Positions 37,025 to 47,343 of a DNA stretch of 64,000 nucleotides are shown in pieces; position 1 is the first letter of the stretch; the number at the start of each line of letters is the position of its first letter. A program made the translations under genes and the position numbers. The stretch covers positions 368,627-432,626 of the forward strand of contig NC_009409.2 of assembly GCF_000002875.2 (NCBI RefSeq), written 5' to 3'. The notes beneath the pieces were generated by a model. The model was not told the DNA's origin. It saw only the letters and a program-made list of their open reading frames with translations, and made no database searches. Origin of the DNA: Leishmania infantum JPCM5 (taxonomy: Eukaryota > Euglenozoa > Kinetoplastea > Trypanosomatida > Trypanosomatidae).

Positions 37025-39083
37025 TAGAACACGCGCACCGCTGCACTTGCGCCAGCGGAGGCGACGGCGTTAGAGAGAGACTGGAGATGGCAGAACAAGC
37101 GCAATGCCCCTCGCCTTCTTCTTTTCTGGCTCGTTGCACGGTGTCGCGCGTGCGGTGCCCCCCCCCCCTGAGAGCGCTGCTTCGACGTCTTCGTCCTCGT
37201 GGGCCTCTTTTGGGGTAGAGGAGAAGAGGTTCAGGTGGGGGTGCTCACACGCGCAGGCGTGCTCGGCCCTGTCCACGTCTAGCGTGCACACCCGCTCTCC
37301 TCCTGCTGTCGGGGAGAGAGATGGAATCGCTGCGGTGTGGCCGCGCATCGATCGGTGTTGCTCATGTCTGTTGCTTGCATACACACTTGGCTCTCGCTCC
37401 CTTCTTCTGTTGCTGTGTTGTTTGCTTTCACCGCACGAGACGTGCGGTTCTGTGTGTCGGCAGAAATAGAGATGGGGAGGGGGGCTGTGAATATGCCGTG
37501 GAGGCGTGCGAGGAGGTGGGGAGGGCTTAAGCGCGACGTGAATTCCCTCTGTGGCGGATGCATCCGCCTCTTTCTTTGCTTCTCTCACTCTCACGCGGCC
37601 GGTGAGCGGTGCTGACTCGTCTTTGTGGGCGTCACGCCGCTAACGCAAGTGTTGCGTTCACGGTGATGTCCCCCGTCACCACCGCCAACCCAAACCTCCC
37701 ATATACATATGTATGTATGCATATGAGTGTGTGTGGTGTCCCTCGTTGTGCTTTTTCTTTGTGTGTTCTCTCGCCGTCTTGCTTCGTATCGATGAAGAGA
37801 TCCGTCGTCCCCTCCTCCTCTTCTGCCGAGTGTCTATGTGTGTGCGGCGTATGGGGGCCGCTGCCGTGGTGCTGGTTACCCCCTCACCGCACTGCACCCG
37901 CCCACCCACCCCATCCCGGCATATGTGTATGTGCGTGGGTGTGTCTCGGCGTAAGAACGAAGTCGAGCATCCGTTGGAGCTCTCATTGTCTTTTTTTCTG
38001 CCCCCCCCTCCCCTCCCTCCCCTCCTCTGTTGTTGCCACTGATACGGTGAGCGCGCTTCTTCAGCTACCTCTCTCCTTCTGTATGTCTTTGGTCCCCCAC
38101 GTTCGTTTGGGCCGATGTGCTTGTGTTTAGATGTGCGTTAAAGCAAGCGTGAGGCAACGCACACACACGCAGACGCACGCACGAAAAAGGCGCAAAATCG
38201 GCGTTGAGCGATACAGCATGGAAGTATAAAATGGTGGATGAGTGGCCGCATGGCTACAGGCATGCCCATGTGCAGGTATGGGCGCCAGGTGTGCTTGTGC
38301 GTACGGTGTATGCAACCTCCATCTCGTTGTTTTCGCGTGCGTGCGTGTGTGTGTGTGTGTGTGGCGCCTCACGCTTGTTGTTGCCACATCCGTAAACTGT
38401 ACCGCATCCGAATGGAGAGGCGAAGACGGACGCGGGATGAGCCGCTGTCATCTACGCACGCCGCTGCGTTTTGCTCTTGTGTAGCGTCGGGCGTCGAGCG
38501 AGCGCCAAGCAAACACAGACGGAGTAGACATATGAACAAGTCGCTTGCTCTCCATTATCCGCGTTCCCGCCCCCACCCCGACACGACTGCCACGCGTGTC
38601 GCTGTGCCACCATCCGGCATCTCGACCGTCACCTTCCTTCTTTCTCTCTCCCCGTCGCCTCTTGCACATTCGCGTGCATCCTCCACACGCACACGCACAC
38701 ATCGGCGCATGCGTCACGCCGCACAGCTCTTTTCAGCTCTCCTCTGTGTTTTGCATTTTGTTTCCTCTTCCCGTGTTTCGTTTTCTTTGCGTGTATACCT
38801 GTGCGCATCCTCCTCCTCTTCCTCCTCTCTCTCGGCCGATTTCCACCCTCCCCTTACCCACCCGCCACGCCTCGCTGCCCGACGTCGTTTTCTCTATTCG
38901 TTTTGTTTTAATCTGTCTCCCCTCCCCTCCCCTCCCCCCAATACGGGTCTCTGTGTGTGTGTGTGTGTGTATAGGCGCGCGTGTCTTCCTCTAACAGTAG
39001 CTATACATACATACGCACACACGCACACGCGTGCATACATACATATACATATAAGCAACGTTAACACACAAGCACGGTCAGCC
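37025..39083. other. Spacer before the RRM/RGG protein gene
   Basis: About 2 kb of CT-rich and GT-rich DNA. A strong pyrimidine tract (about 38872-38938) is followed by a GT run and AG at 38973-38974 and again at 38996-38997, the likely SL acceptors for the ATG at 39084. The frame of the next gene is open far upstream (to 38238), but that is repeat translation. No separate gene is seen. Confidence 0.65.
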
Positions 39084-40430
39084 ATGCCCGCCAAACAGAA
39101 GAAGGGACGCGGAAAGACGGTAAACCTTTTCGAGTTCAATGAAGACTACATCCCTGAGGAGGCCCTCGACTGGGCCGAGGATGACTGGATGACGGCGGAG
39201 CAGGTCGGCGTGGCGAAGCTGTCCGAGAAGATTGCGAAGCAGCGGCAGGAGTACAGCCGCATGGCGAACAACACATTAGACCAGCAGGAGAGCTTCCGCA
39301 CGGCGGCCGTGTCGGAGCAGAAGAAGTGCTTCACCATTGACGACCTGCAGCCGCCGTTTGTGGCCCACTTCGGTAACCTGCGCAATGGCACGACCGAGGA
39401 GGACTTCCTCTCCCTCTTCAACCGCGACGCCATCGCTACCCACCGCCTCATCAACCAGGATGGCAAATCCTTCGCATTTGTGGAGTTCGTCTCCGCGCAG
39501 GCGCTGACGGTGGCGCTGTCGCTAGACCAAACCTTCCAGCGCGGTCGCCGCATGTACGTCGACCTCGCTACACAGAAGCAGGTGGAGCGGCTGCTCAACC
39601 GCAACACGAACGAGCGCCCGGGTATGTCACGCGATTCAGCTGGCCAGCAGCAGCCTGGCGGCCTCGCCGCTATGGGGCTGTCCCGCGACGTCTTCGGCGG
39701 GCAGCAGCCCGAGGACCAGCCGGGCATGCCATCGATGGGCAGCCGCTCGAACTTCGGCTCTCGCGTCGACCTCCACAACCTCGGCGACCTGTCGCGCGAC
39801 ATGCTAGGTTCGGCGGTGCAGCAGGCATCGCCCACGTCGTGCAGCCCGATATGCGGCGCCGGCTCCCCAATGAGCTTCGGCAACTGGCGCAGCGACGCCC
39901 CGGAGCAGCAGCCGGAGTTTCCCATCTCGCGCGAGAACTGCCGCAGCGAGGACAGCTTTGACCGCCGCGCCGGACACCTTCGCCGCAGCAGCGGCCCGGC
40001 CAGCCCGGCCCCCCCGGTTCTGCCGCCGGAGCCGAAGCCGAACCCGTTCAGCGGGGAGACAGGCAACTGGCGTGACGCACCGCGCGCCGAGGTGCCGAAG
40101 ATGGAGGAGCTGTCGGCGGTCACTGCCGAAGGTGACACTACAACGCCGAGCGAGCACAAGACGGAGGAACACAACGCCGGCGGCGCCAGCAACAGCGGTG
40201 CAGCCAGCAGCCCAAGTAGCAACGGTCGCGGTCGGGGCGCAGGCGGTATTGGCCGTGGCGGTAGTCGCGGCGGCCGCGGTGGCGCAGGCTCCTGTGAGAG
40301 GAGCTCCTTCGGCGGCGAGAGGAGCGGGTTTGGTGGTGAGAGGAGCGGATTTGGTGGCGAGAGGAGCGCGCCACCCAAGCCGTCCGGCCCCGTGAACACA
40401 GACAAATGGGCTGACCTGCGCCGCAGCTGA
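39084..40430 (+). CDS. RRM/RGG RNA-binding protein resembling eIF4B/eIF4H
   Basis: A 448-residue protein. The N-terminus KKGRGKTVNLFEFNEDY resembles the KGK-T-[LV]-x-L-x-[ED]F opening of eIF4B. One RRM occupies about residues 90-165: PPFVAHFGNL (RNP2 at 93-99) and KSFAFVEF (RNP1 at 128-135), then ALSLDQTFQRGRRMYVDLA, a close parallel to the eIF4B/eIF4H domain ending. A low-complexity Ser/Gly/Gln/Met region and GNWRSDAP/GNWRDAP motifs follow, then RGRGAGGIGRGGSRGGRGG and three to four FGGERSG units, ending NTDKWADLRRS. RGG tracts bind RNA and are arginine-methylation substrates. A cytoplasmic role in translation initiation or mRNA binding is inferred. Trypanosomatid eIF4B is poorly defined, so orthology is uncertain; the RRM assignment is firm. 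Confidence 0.8.
   Translation: MPAKQKKGRGKTVNLFEFNEDYIPEEALDWAEDDWMTAEQVGVAKLSEKIAKQRQEYSRMANNTLDQQESFRTAAVSEQKKCFTIDDLQPPFVAHFGNLRNGTTEEDFLSLFNRDAIATHRLINQDGKSFAFVEFVSAQALTVALSLDQTFQRGRRMYVDLATQKQVERLLNRNTNERPGMSRDSAGQQQPGGLAAMGLSRDVFGGQQPEDQPGMPSMGSRSNFGSRVDLHNLGDLSRDMLGSAVQQASPTSCSPICGAGSPMSFGNWRSDAPEQQPEFPISRENCRSEDSFDRRAGHLRRSSGPASPAPPVLPPEPKPNPFSGETGNWRDAPRAEVPKMEELSAVTAEGDTTTPSEHKTEEHNAGGASNSGAASSPSSNGRGRGAGGIGRGGSRGGRGGAGSCERSSFGGERSGFGGERSGFGGERSAPPKPSGPVNTDKWADLRRS
40308..40370 (+). repeat. Short tandem coding repeat FGGERSG
   Basis: Three tandem 21-base units encode FGGERS(G) near the C-terminus of the RRM/RGG protein. Third-position differences between units show they are not brand new. 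Confidence 0.85.
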
Positions 40431-41438
40431 GCAAGTAAGAAGCGGCAGTCCCCGCCCATATGCATGTGCACATGTGTTTCTCATGTTTCCCTCCTCTTTC
40501 AACATCTCTGCTCCTAAACTCGTAAGCGTAGCGTCGGGATATGCGAGGGGGTGGCGTGGATCGATGGGGTTCACGGTCGGTGTCTGCCGGTGCGTCTGTG
40601 CCTCTGTGTGTGTGTGTGTGTGTGTGTGTGATTGTGCTTCCACCGGTGTCGACATTGCTGAACGCATTCGATTTCTGTTCTTTCTCTCTTCCTTTCAGGC
40701 TGCGGATACTGTTGAGTGTGGGGGCGTGGCATCGGTGTGTCTGTGTGTGTGCGTGTGCTTGCCACATCTTCCCCAGTCTTTTTTTTTTCCTCTTTCTCTC
40801 TCTGTGTGCGTGTCTTCTATGCCACCGTGAGCATGTGCTGTGCTGGCAGTCCGTTGGCTTGTTCCCTCTCGGCGCGTGTGTGTCTCTCGCTTCTCTCTTC
40901 CTGTTTCTCGGCCGCTGTGTGCCCTTGATGATGCGGAGCCACATGCGGTCACGGCGCCATCCCGGCTACAGTCACCCCTCCGCTTTACCCCCGTCACCAC
41001 GGTCAGCAATGGCACACGCCGCCACCTCCTCCAGCACTCGGGCGCATCTCTCCATCGTTAACTTTCTTGTTTTTCTCTTTGAGCAACTGTGTGATTCGGA
41101 GCGATTTAAAGAAACCTTTAGCGAGCAAGCAAGCAATATATAAGCAACAGCAACTCCCCCCCTCCTCCTCCGCCTCCCTCTCATCCGCCCCGCCTCCTCG
41201 GACACAAGAGGAAGCGACAGCGGACGCACACGCGCGTGCGTGAAAACGGATGCGCGCGAAGGGAGACGGTCCACACAGCGAGAGAGGGAGGGAAGAGCTA
41301 GAAAGACATATGGGATGCGGAGAGAAGGGGGAGAGGCCACAGACATGCATACTCACTGACAGAGAGGGGGAGGATGGGACCCCATTGCTTAACCCAAGTG
41401 TGTTTATAAGAGAGAAGCCTAATGGGTGCGTAGGTGTT

Positions 41439-41470
<32 letters not shown>

Positions 41471-42890
41471 GAAGAGGCTTTTTTTTTCATTCGCTCAGTG
41501 TGTTGTTGCACTCGGCTCCTCGTCGTGGCTGTGACGGTTGCCGCTGTGGCCGTTGTTTCACTTTTGCTTGCTCCAGCCTCATTTTGCGTTTGTTTTCTGC
41601 GCTTGACGGTTGCTCATCAAAGGAAGACGGAGTGCCAAACGCACCGCCAGGAGGAATGTGTGTGCGCATCGCGCGCCCTCGCTTGCATCCCTCTCCCCCC
41701 CCCCACTCTCTGCCCTCTCATGCCGGATGCCCATCACACACACGGACAGAGAAACTGACGCCGCTGTCACCTTCCACCCTTTCCTCTTGTTCTTTCCTCC
41801 TCCTTTGCCTTGTTGGTCCTGCGGTGCGCGCGCGTTTCTGTTTTGGCGTGTGGAGCGTCTTCCTCGTTGGTGCTTGATGTGGGTGGCCGTTGAGTCTGAA
41901 TTCGAGAGACTGAAGTCGGTGGGGGGAGGAGTGAGAAGGGGTGGAGACAGCGTGCAGCGGCACGCATGTCTTGCGAGGGATGCGCTGGAGAACGGTTTTA
42001 CTTCCTCCGGCGTGTGCCCTCCACTCGCTTTCGGCTTCCCATCGGCATGAGTAATGCGTATGTGTGCTTGTGTGGGTGTGTGGTGTGCCGCAGCTTCTCG
42101 TTCCGTGTTTCTTTTTCCTTGTGTGTTTACTAACATCGTAAGCGAATCTCCCCTCCGCATACAAGCAATGTCCAGGCGCACCCGTTTGACACCCAAACGC
42201 GGGATAAGGCGCGCGCGCGTGGCCACCGGATGCGTTTCCCAGCCCCCGCTCTTTGCCGCCGGCGCGTCTCATGCACAACGCCCCTTCCTCCCTGATGCTG
42301 GTCTTCGCGTCAGCTGCGCCACGCCAGCGCCGCCTCAACACCACCGTCCCACACCCTCCCCTGCCCACCCCCCATGGCCAAGCGGCCCGCCCGGCCGAGG
42401 CCCCAAGAGGCGCCCCTGCCCTCAGCCGCCGAGCGGGGCCCGAACCCTCGGCCGCCGAGCAGGGCCCGGACCCGCCCTAGCCGAAAAAAGGGGCCGGGGC
42501 AACCGCCACGCCGCGAAGGCGGCGGGAGAGGGAAGAAGGGGCAGTATGAAGAGCGCGCTTTAACGAAGACGAGGGGATGGAGGGAGCGCCGGCTGCTGAC
42601 GCTGCGCGTGCATGACGGCACCCTGCGCGCCAACCCGCTGGGAAGGGGGGAGCTGAGTGCGTACGTCGTGTTGTTCTTTTGGACGCGGAGGTCGGAGGAA
42701 CAAAGGAGGACGACGAGGTTGGCGACGGCCGTGCGATGACACATAGGAGGAGGAATAAGGTTGGCACGCACACGCGTGTTAAGAAATTAAGTCAGAAGGC
42801 ACTACACTTGAACGGCAAGGCGGCTACCACTAGCGGCACGGTCCATGTAAGCACATGCAGGCGCACCCACCCACTCCGCGCGCGGCCCGC
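40431..42890. other. Convergent strand-switch region (transcription termination zone)
   Basis: The + array ends at 40430 and the - array's last gene ends at 42891, so two polycistronic units meet here. In Leishmania such regions are termination zones, commonly marked by base J and sometimes holding RNA polymerase III genes; I found no convincing tRNA. It contains GT runs (40607-40630, 40738-40755), CT-rich stretches, a CG-alternating patch near 41455-41468 and a GC island (listed separately). Confidence 0.75.
42330..42560. other. GC-rich island in the strand-switch region
   Basis: Nearly all G and C with many GGCC/GCCG words, unlike the CT/GT-rich surroundings. It includes an imperfect tandem repeat of period 26 (42425-42450 and 42451-42474, around CCGCCGAGCRGGGCCCG) and a stem-forming CGCCACGCCGCGAAGGCGGCG. 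A frame from 42374 is open across it but the product is Arg/Pro-rich composition noise. The function is unknown. Confidence 0.6.
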
Positions 42891-44132
42891 TTAGCTGTCC
42901 GTCGGGACAATAGCCTTGGCGGCGTTGCCGCGCAGGATATGGCGGATCGTCGGGATGCTGCAAACAAGCACCCACGCCACCATCAGAGCGACAATGCCCC
43001 AGAAGGCTCTCAGGTCGGGATAGTCATCGGCCTGCCACGCCACCTTGCAGTTCATGCCGAAGATGGAGGCCAGGAGATTTAGCGGCAGGCAGATGACGGC
43101 GACCTGGCTGAGGATCTGCATCTTGAAGTCCATGTTCGCCGAGCTCTGCGACATGCGCATCGACACACCCGTCACGAAGTTCAGGTTCGCCTGATTCAAG
43201 ATGTCACGCGCGTCGTCGAGGCGGTCCGCCATCTTCGTGTTCTTGTCCAGCGCCTCCTTGTAGATGGGCATGACGTGCACCATGTCACACGCGACGAAGC
43301 TGCCGCGCATGGAGGGCGTCACCAACTCGCGCAGCAGTTTCTCCTTCATGTAGAGCAGGCCACGGAAGGAGGAGATGCGGCGGCGCAGCAGGGCAATACG
43401 CCGCAGCAGGTCCGGCTGGTCACGCACGCCCGGCGCGATGAGGAGCACCATCTCGTCGATGCAGTCCACCTCACTCAGTAGCGTCGTCGGGTCCGGCAGC
43501 ATCATCTCACTGGAGTACGCGACCAGCGTGGCGAAGACGATGCTCGGCGTGAGCACGCTGTTCCCGAGGCTGGTCGTGTCCATCGGATTCATGCGCATTT
43601 CCAGGGCCCGCACCACCTCTTCCAGACCGAGGAACCTCTTGTCGTGCATCGTCACGATCAGCGTGTCCGTGATGAGCACCGAGCACCAGACAAAGCCACG
43701 AGCGGCGTCGAAGGCCTCGCCGCTGAAGTTGTCCTCGTCAACCGCGGCGGTCTCATCGGTGGTGTCGTACAGCGGATTGATGGCGCAGCTCAGCACACCG
43801 TGAGCGTACTGCGCCAGGCTCGGCTGTAGCTCCACCACGTCACTCTCCGTCGGCCTCGCAACAGCATCCAGCACCGCCGACGGGATGTTCACGCGCCACG
43901 GAAGGTCATTCAGGATGGCACGGCGCTCCTCCGGCGTCTCGCCCTCCACGTCCAGCCAGAGAGTGCTGTCCTGACTCACCTGCAAGTTCTTCAGCATCAC
44001 GTCCTTGCGCACAAACCAGAAGGAGCCGCCGCTGCGGTTGACGGTGAGGTAGCGCTGGCGGGCGACGAGCGGCGACAACTGGTGTGCCTCAGCGACGCCA
44101 GAAGTGACGCCGTCCAGCTTGGAGCGCATCAT
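42891..44132 (-). CDS. CorA-family Mg2+ transporter, putative
   Basis: A 413-residue protein with the CorA/MRS2/ALR layout: a long cytosolic or matrix N-terminal part (residues 1 to about 335) rich in helices with acidic stretches, then two C-terminal membrane segments (about 336-358, ILSQVAVICLPLNLLASIF, and 376-395, FWGIVALMVAWVLVCSIPTI) joined by the signature GMN at 359-361 and a short acidic loop (WQADDYPDL). GMN lies at the pore mouth of the homopentamer and is needed for Mg2+ selectivity. Motifs such as LLSEVDCIDEMVLLIAP and the VTGVSMRMSQSSANMDFKMQ stalk helix also fit. The membrane location (plasma, organelle) is not clear; there is no obvious presequence. The start is MM at 44132; an alternative Met follows at residue 2. 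Confidence 0.93.
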   Translation of the reverse strand: MMRSKLDGVTSGVAEAHQLSPLVARQRYLTVNRSGGSFWFVRKDVMLKNLQVSQDSTLWLDVEGETPEERRAILNDLPWRVNIPSAVLDAVARPTESDVVELQPSLAQYAHGVLSCAINPLYDTTDETAAVDEDNFSGEAFDAARGFVWCSVLITDTLIVTMHDKRFLGLEEVVRALEMRMNPMDTTSLGNSVLTPSIVFATLVAYSSEMMLPDPTTLLSEVDCIDEMVLLIAPGVRDQPDLLRRIALLRRRISSFRGLLYMKEKLLRELVTPSMRGSFVACDMVHVMPIYKEALDKNTKMADRLDDARDILNQANLNFVTGVSMRMSQSSANMDFKMQILSQVAVICLPLNLLASIFGMNCKVAWQADDYPDLRAFWGIVALMVAWVLVCSIPTIRHILRGNAAKAIVPTDS

Positions 44133-44140
44133 GGCGGAGC

Positions 44141-44153
44141 GGGGGGGGGGGGG
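44141..44153 (-). promoter_or_regulatory. C13 tract immediately upstream of the CorA start
   Basis: On the - strand a run of 13 C ends eight bases before the ATG. No AG occurs between it and the start codon, so if it acts as the trans-splicing tract the first AG would be inside codon 5. The AG just 5' of the run is the more likely acceptor. Confidence 0.35.
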
Positions 44154-44882
44154 TAGTCTGAGTGTCCGTTCTTCGTACTTTAGCTTGCGTATAGCGGTGC
44201 GGACGTTTTGCCCAGTCGCTGTCCTTTATGGCGGTCGGCGAAGGTGACGTGCGAGGAGGGGGCTGTCCTGATAACGATCAAGCCAAAGAAACGAAAGGAG
44301 GTGTATCTTCGGGGGTGCTTGGCAGTAATGATGACTACACGGGTCCGGTTAGCGACAGGGCAGAGTATGTGCGTGTGTCGGCCTTGTGGCGTGTTCCGCA
44401 ACGCAGACGCGGGCGGGAAAGAGGAGGGGAGTGTGGTGGGACGACTAGAGAGCTAATCGTCGCCGAAGCACGTCCATCTCACATCCGTAACGGATCACAC
44501 ATGTACAGACGGGCACGCGGGAGGGAAGATGGAACAGTCGGAGAGACTTAAAACAGGAACGAAAACAAGAAACAAGAAAACGTACAACGAATGCGGGAAA
44601 AGAGAGGAGAGGGGGGTCACAGCATAAGAAAGTGAGAGCGAGAGCGAGAAGGAAAGCGTATACAGCGGGGTGCGGGCACCACTGGCAGGTGATGTACCGA
44701 GTAAGAAGGACGGAGTGTGTAGGTGGAAGATGAGGGTTTGCGTTGTCGGTCATAGAGTCGTTCGTGCATTGTGTGGATATTGAAGGATAGGCAACAGTGG
44801 AGAAGGAAAGAGCGAGTGTGGAGTGGATAGATAACGGTATGGGGTTGATGCTGCCTTCGACGTCATAACTGGTGAGGACGGT

Positions 44883-44899
44883 GGGGGGGGGGGGGGGGG
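44883..44899. repeat. G17 homopolymer
   Basis: Seventeen consecutive G on the + strand, the longest homopolymer noticed in the window. It is prone to copy-number error in sequencing and could form quadruplex structures. Confidence 0.9.
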
Positions 44900-45952
44900 T
44901 AACAACAATCAGTGGCCGCGCGACAGGTATCGCCTGCTGCGCGAAGCGTGTGCATAAGGCACATGAAGCTCATCCGCAATACCGTCCTTCGATAGCCCAT
45001 GACCTCTGAGCTGACTGCGTGTGCCGCCGTGGGGCTCTTGTGTTTTACCAACCTCCGTTTGCCTTTTTCGTACTTCGCTACTCAAGCGATGTATCGCCAC
45101 TGCCGCCACATTCAAGCGGTATGTATGCATTACTGGAGTACATCCGCACAACACGGTCCATGTTGTTTTCTCGGCTCGTCGTTGCAACGGTGCCCCCGCT
45201 TTCATCTGTCGAACCCGTGCCTGAGCATCCGCATCCGCCGAGCGCTGTTGCGGAGCCGCGTGTGTAAGCGTGCACATCACGTACAAGGGAACGAGATGGA
45301 GAACGAACGTGTGCGGAAGAAGAGCGGTGGTAGGCGGAGCGGCTGGCGAGGAGACGCGGGGAGCTGTTTGCCGCCGGTTTACTCATGGCAGGATGCTGGT
45401 TGGCGTCTGCAGACCAGACGGTCGTCTCCAATCCCCACGTGCGGCGGCAGCCGCCGGCTGCGCATCACCCCACCCCTACTGCTCTGCTAAAAAACAGACA
45501 CATACGCACATAGGTGAAGAAAGCTAAGAGAGATGCATCGGAATGGCAGTGCGGCGGCGGCGAGGCGAGGCGCCGCCGCGTCCTCTCGCATGCCTGCTCT
45601 CGAGTACCGCCATAGCAGCACGAGGAGAGCGCCGCACGCACGCCCACACGGGCCACACAGCCGGATGAGAGCAACAACAAAGAACACAGGGACGAGACGG
45701 AACAAAGGAAGCCCACAAAATGAAAGAAAACACGACGAGTGCACGCCTGCGCATGTGCGCGTGTGCGTCATGCACACTAAAGTTCGCGACAACGACGCCA
45801 CCGACAACGATAATGATGCAATCACCATCAACGCAACAACAGCAGCGACGGCAACAGAGAAGGAGGGGAGGGGAGGGGAAGGGAGGGGGAGCGAACAGAA
45901 GGGACTCGGCAGCCGCACAACCGTAGTGGCAAAGCCACTATATAGATGTATC

Positions 45953-45970
45953 TATATATATATATATATA
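45953..45970. repeat. (TA)n microsatellite
   Basis: About nine TA units in the CorA-DnaJ spacer. Confidence 0.95.
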
Positions 45971-46152
45971 ACGCGATGACAGAAAACAGAGAGGAACCCC
46001 CGTAGAACGCGCTGCATGCCGCTGGCCGCACTGATGTTTAAAGCCGCTCCCGACCACCATCACCACCACACATCATCCTGCATCCCTCTTCCACGTCAGC
46101 AAGAACACGGGGTCTCTTCGCGCCTTCCTCACCAGACAAACGCACACACCCG

Positions 46153-47343
46153 CTAGGCGAAGTGCTCCTGGAAGAGCGCACGCTGCTCCACCGTCAACGC
46201 TGCGGGCAGCAGCACGTTATAAGTGATGTAGAGGTCGCCCCGCTCAGATGGCACGTGATGCCGCGGCATGCCTTCCCCTGCTATGCGTACCTGCTGCGTG
46301 TTCTGCATTACACCGTCCCAGTGCAGCTCCACATTGTGTCCATCCAGGTGTGTGAAGGTTTTTTTGAAGCCTAGCAGCGCCTCCTTCAGCGTGATGCTCA
46401 CGTTTGCGTAGAGGTCGTTGCCACTGCGATGGAACACCGGATGCGGCGCGCTGACCACCGTCAGCAGCACGTCGCCGGGCACCTGGCCAGGTGCCTGGTC
46501 CGCCTCTAACTCGTACGTCAGCACGTGCCCTTCCGGTAAACCCTCCTCGATGTCCACGCTCAGCACCGCCTCTCCAGGGAGCACCATCTTGCCACGGCAC
46601 ACCGGGCACATGTGCGCCACATGCGTGCCCTTGCCCTGGCAGTGCGGGCAGACCTGCTCCATCTGCTGCACAAAGCCGGGTGCAATCTGCACTCGCTGCA
46701 CCAGGCGGCCGCGGCCCTGGCAGTGTGGACACTTCACCACGTCCTCGCCGCTGCGCGCGCCGGTGCCCTTGCACGCACGGCATATCTTGCGCTTGGCAAA
46801 CCTGGACGTGTGGGCAGCGCCGCGGTAGATGTCCTCGAGCGGCACCACCATCAGCAGCTCCATGTCCTTACCGCGTTCCGCGTCGGCCTGCTGGCCAACA
46901 CCGAAAAAGGCGAAGAAGGGGTTCATCTGCTGCTGCTGCTGCTGCGGTTTCTCCAGCCTCGTCACACCATCGATGCCGAGAATGTCGTAGATTTTGCGCT
47001 TGCGGCGGTCACCGAGGATCTCGTATGCGCGCTGCACTCGCTGGTACACGAGGCGGTACGAGTCCTGATCGCCAGTGGCGACATCGGGGTGGTATTTCTT
47101 TGAAAGCCGCCGAAAGGCATTCTTGATATCGCGCTCGGTGGCATCCTCCCGTGCCTCATCAAGGCCGAGCACGGCGTAGAAGTCGTCCTCCGGCAGTCGT
47201 AGCACGGCATCGACGGCCTTCGCGTCCTCGTCACGCGGATCGGCAGCACCCGCCATGTGCACCGGCACCTCCGCAACGAAGGCCGCCACCCACACCAGGA
47301 CCAGCAACGCCGCCACCACCCGTGTTATGTGCCGGCCTCGCAT
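46153..47343 (-). CDS. DnaJ (Hsp40 type I) chaperone with signal peptide, ERdj3/Scj1-like
   Basis: A 396-residue protein. The start at 47343 gives a classic signal sequence (RVVAALLVLVWVAAFVAEV, residues 8-26). The J domain covers about 54-122, with HPD at 85-87 (KKYHPDVAT) for stimulating Hsp70. A Gln/Phe linker follows, then four zinc-binding motifs: CRACKGTG (188), CPHCQGRG (205), CPHCQGKG (232) and CPVCRGKM (246). The fourth lacks the final Gly. C-terminal substrate-binding beta domains run to the end (HPVFHRSGNDLYANVSITLK, GDLYITYNVLLP). This is a type I DnaJ, probably working with BiP in the ER lumen. No KDEL-like retention signal is present (it ends FQEHFA), as in some ERdj3 proteins held by partners. 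The frame extends upstream to 47571, but that part is CT-tract translation. Confidence 0.93.
   Translation of the reverse strand: MRGRHITRVVAALLVLVWVAAFVAEVPVHMAGAADPRDEDAKAVDAVLRLPEDDFYAVLGLDEAREDATERDIKNAFRRLSKKYHPDVATGDQDSYRLVYQRVQRAYEILGDRRKRKIYDILGIDGVTRLEKPQQQQQQMNPFFAFFGVGQQADAERGKDMELLMVVPLEDIYRGAAHTSRFAKRKICRACKGTGARSGEDVVKCPHCQGRGRLVQRVQIAPGFVQQMEQVCPHCQGKGTHVAHMCPVCRGKMVLPGEAVLSVDIEEGLPEGHVLTYELEADQAPGQVPGDVLLTVVSAPHPVFHRSGNDLYANVSITLKEALLGFKKTFTHLDGHNVELHWDGVMQNTQQVRIAGEGMPRHHVPSERGDLYITYNVLLPAALTVEQRALFQEHFA

Larger units (their letters stand above)
44133..46152. other. Spacer upstream of the CorA gene
   Basis: About 2 kb between the DnaJ stop and the CorA start. It contains G13 (44141-44153) and G17 (44883-44899) runs, purine-rich stretches that are pyrimidine tracts on the coding (-) strand (44540-44660, 45860-45900), and a TA run (45953-45970). 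No gene is recognised. Confidence 0.65.

Noticed and set aside
38238..39083. Upstream extension of the RRM/RGG protein frame
   Set aside because: The product is repeat-derived and includes translated GT/CA microsatellites; the pyrimidine tract and AGs before 39084 mark the leader.
42436..42446. tRNA-like B box (GGTTCGGGCCC on the - strand)
   Set aside because: It lacks the invariant A of the T loop, the flanks do not pair as a T stem, and no A box lies at the right distance.
42374..42739. 121-residue frame over the GC island
   Set aside because: The Arg/Pro-rich product reflects base composition; it runs from the island into unrelated sequence and lies in the termination zone.
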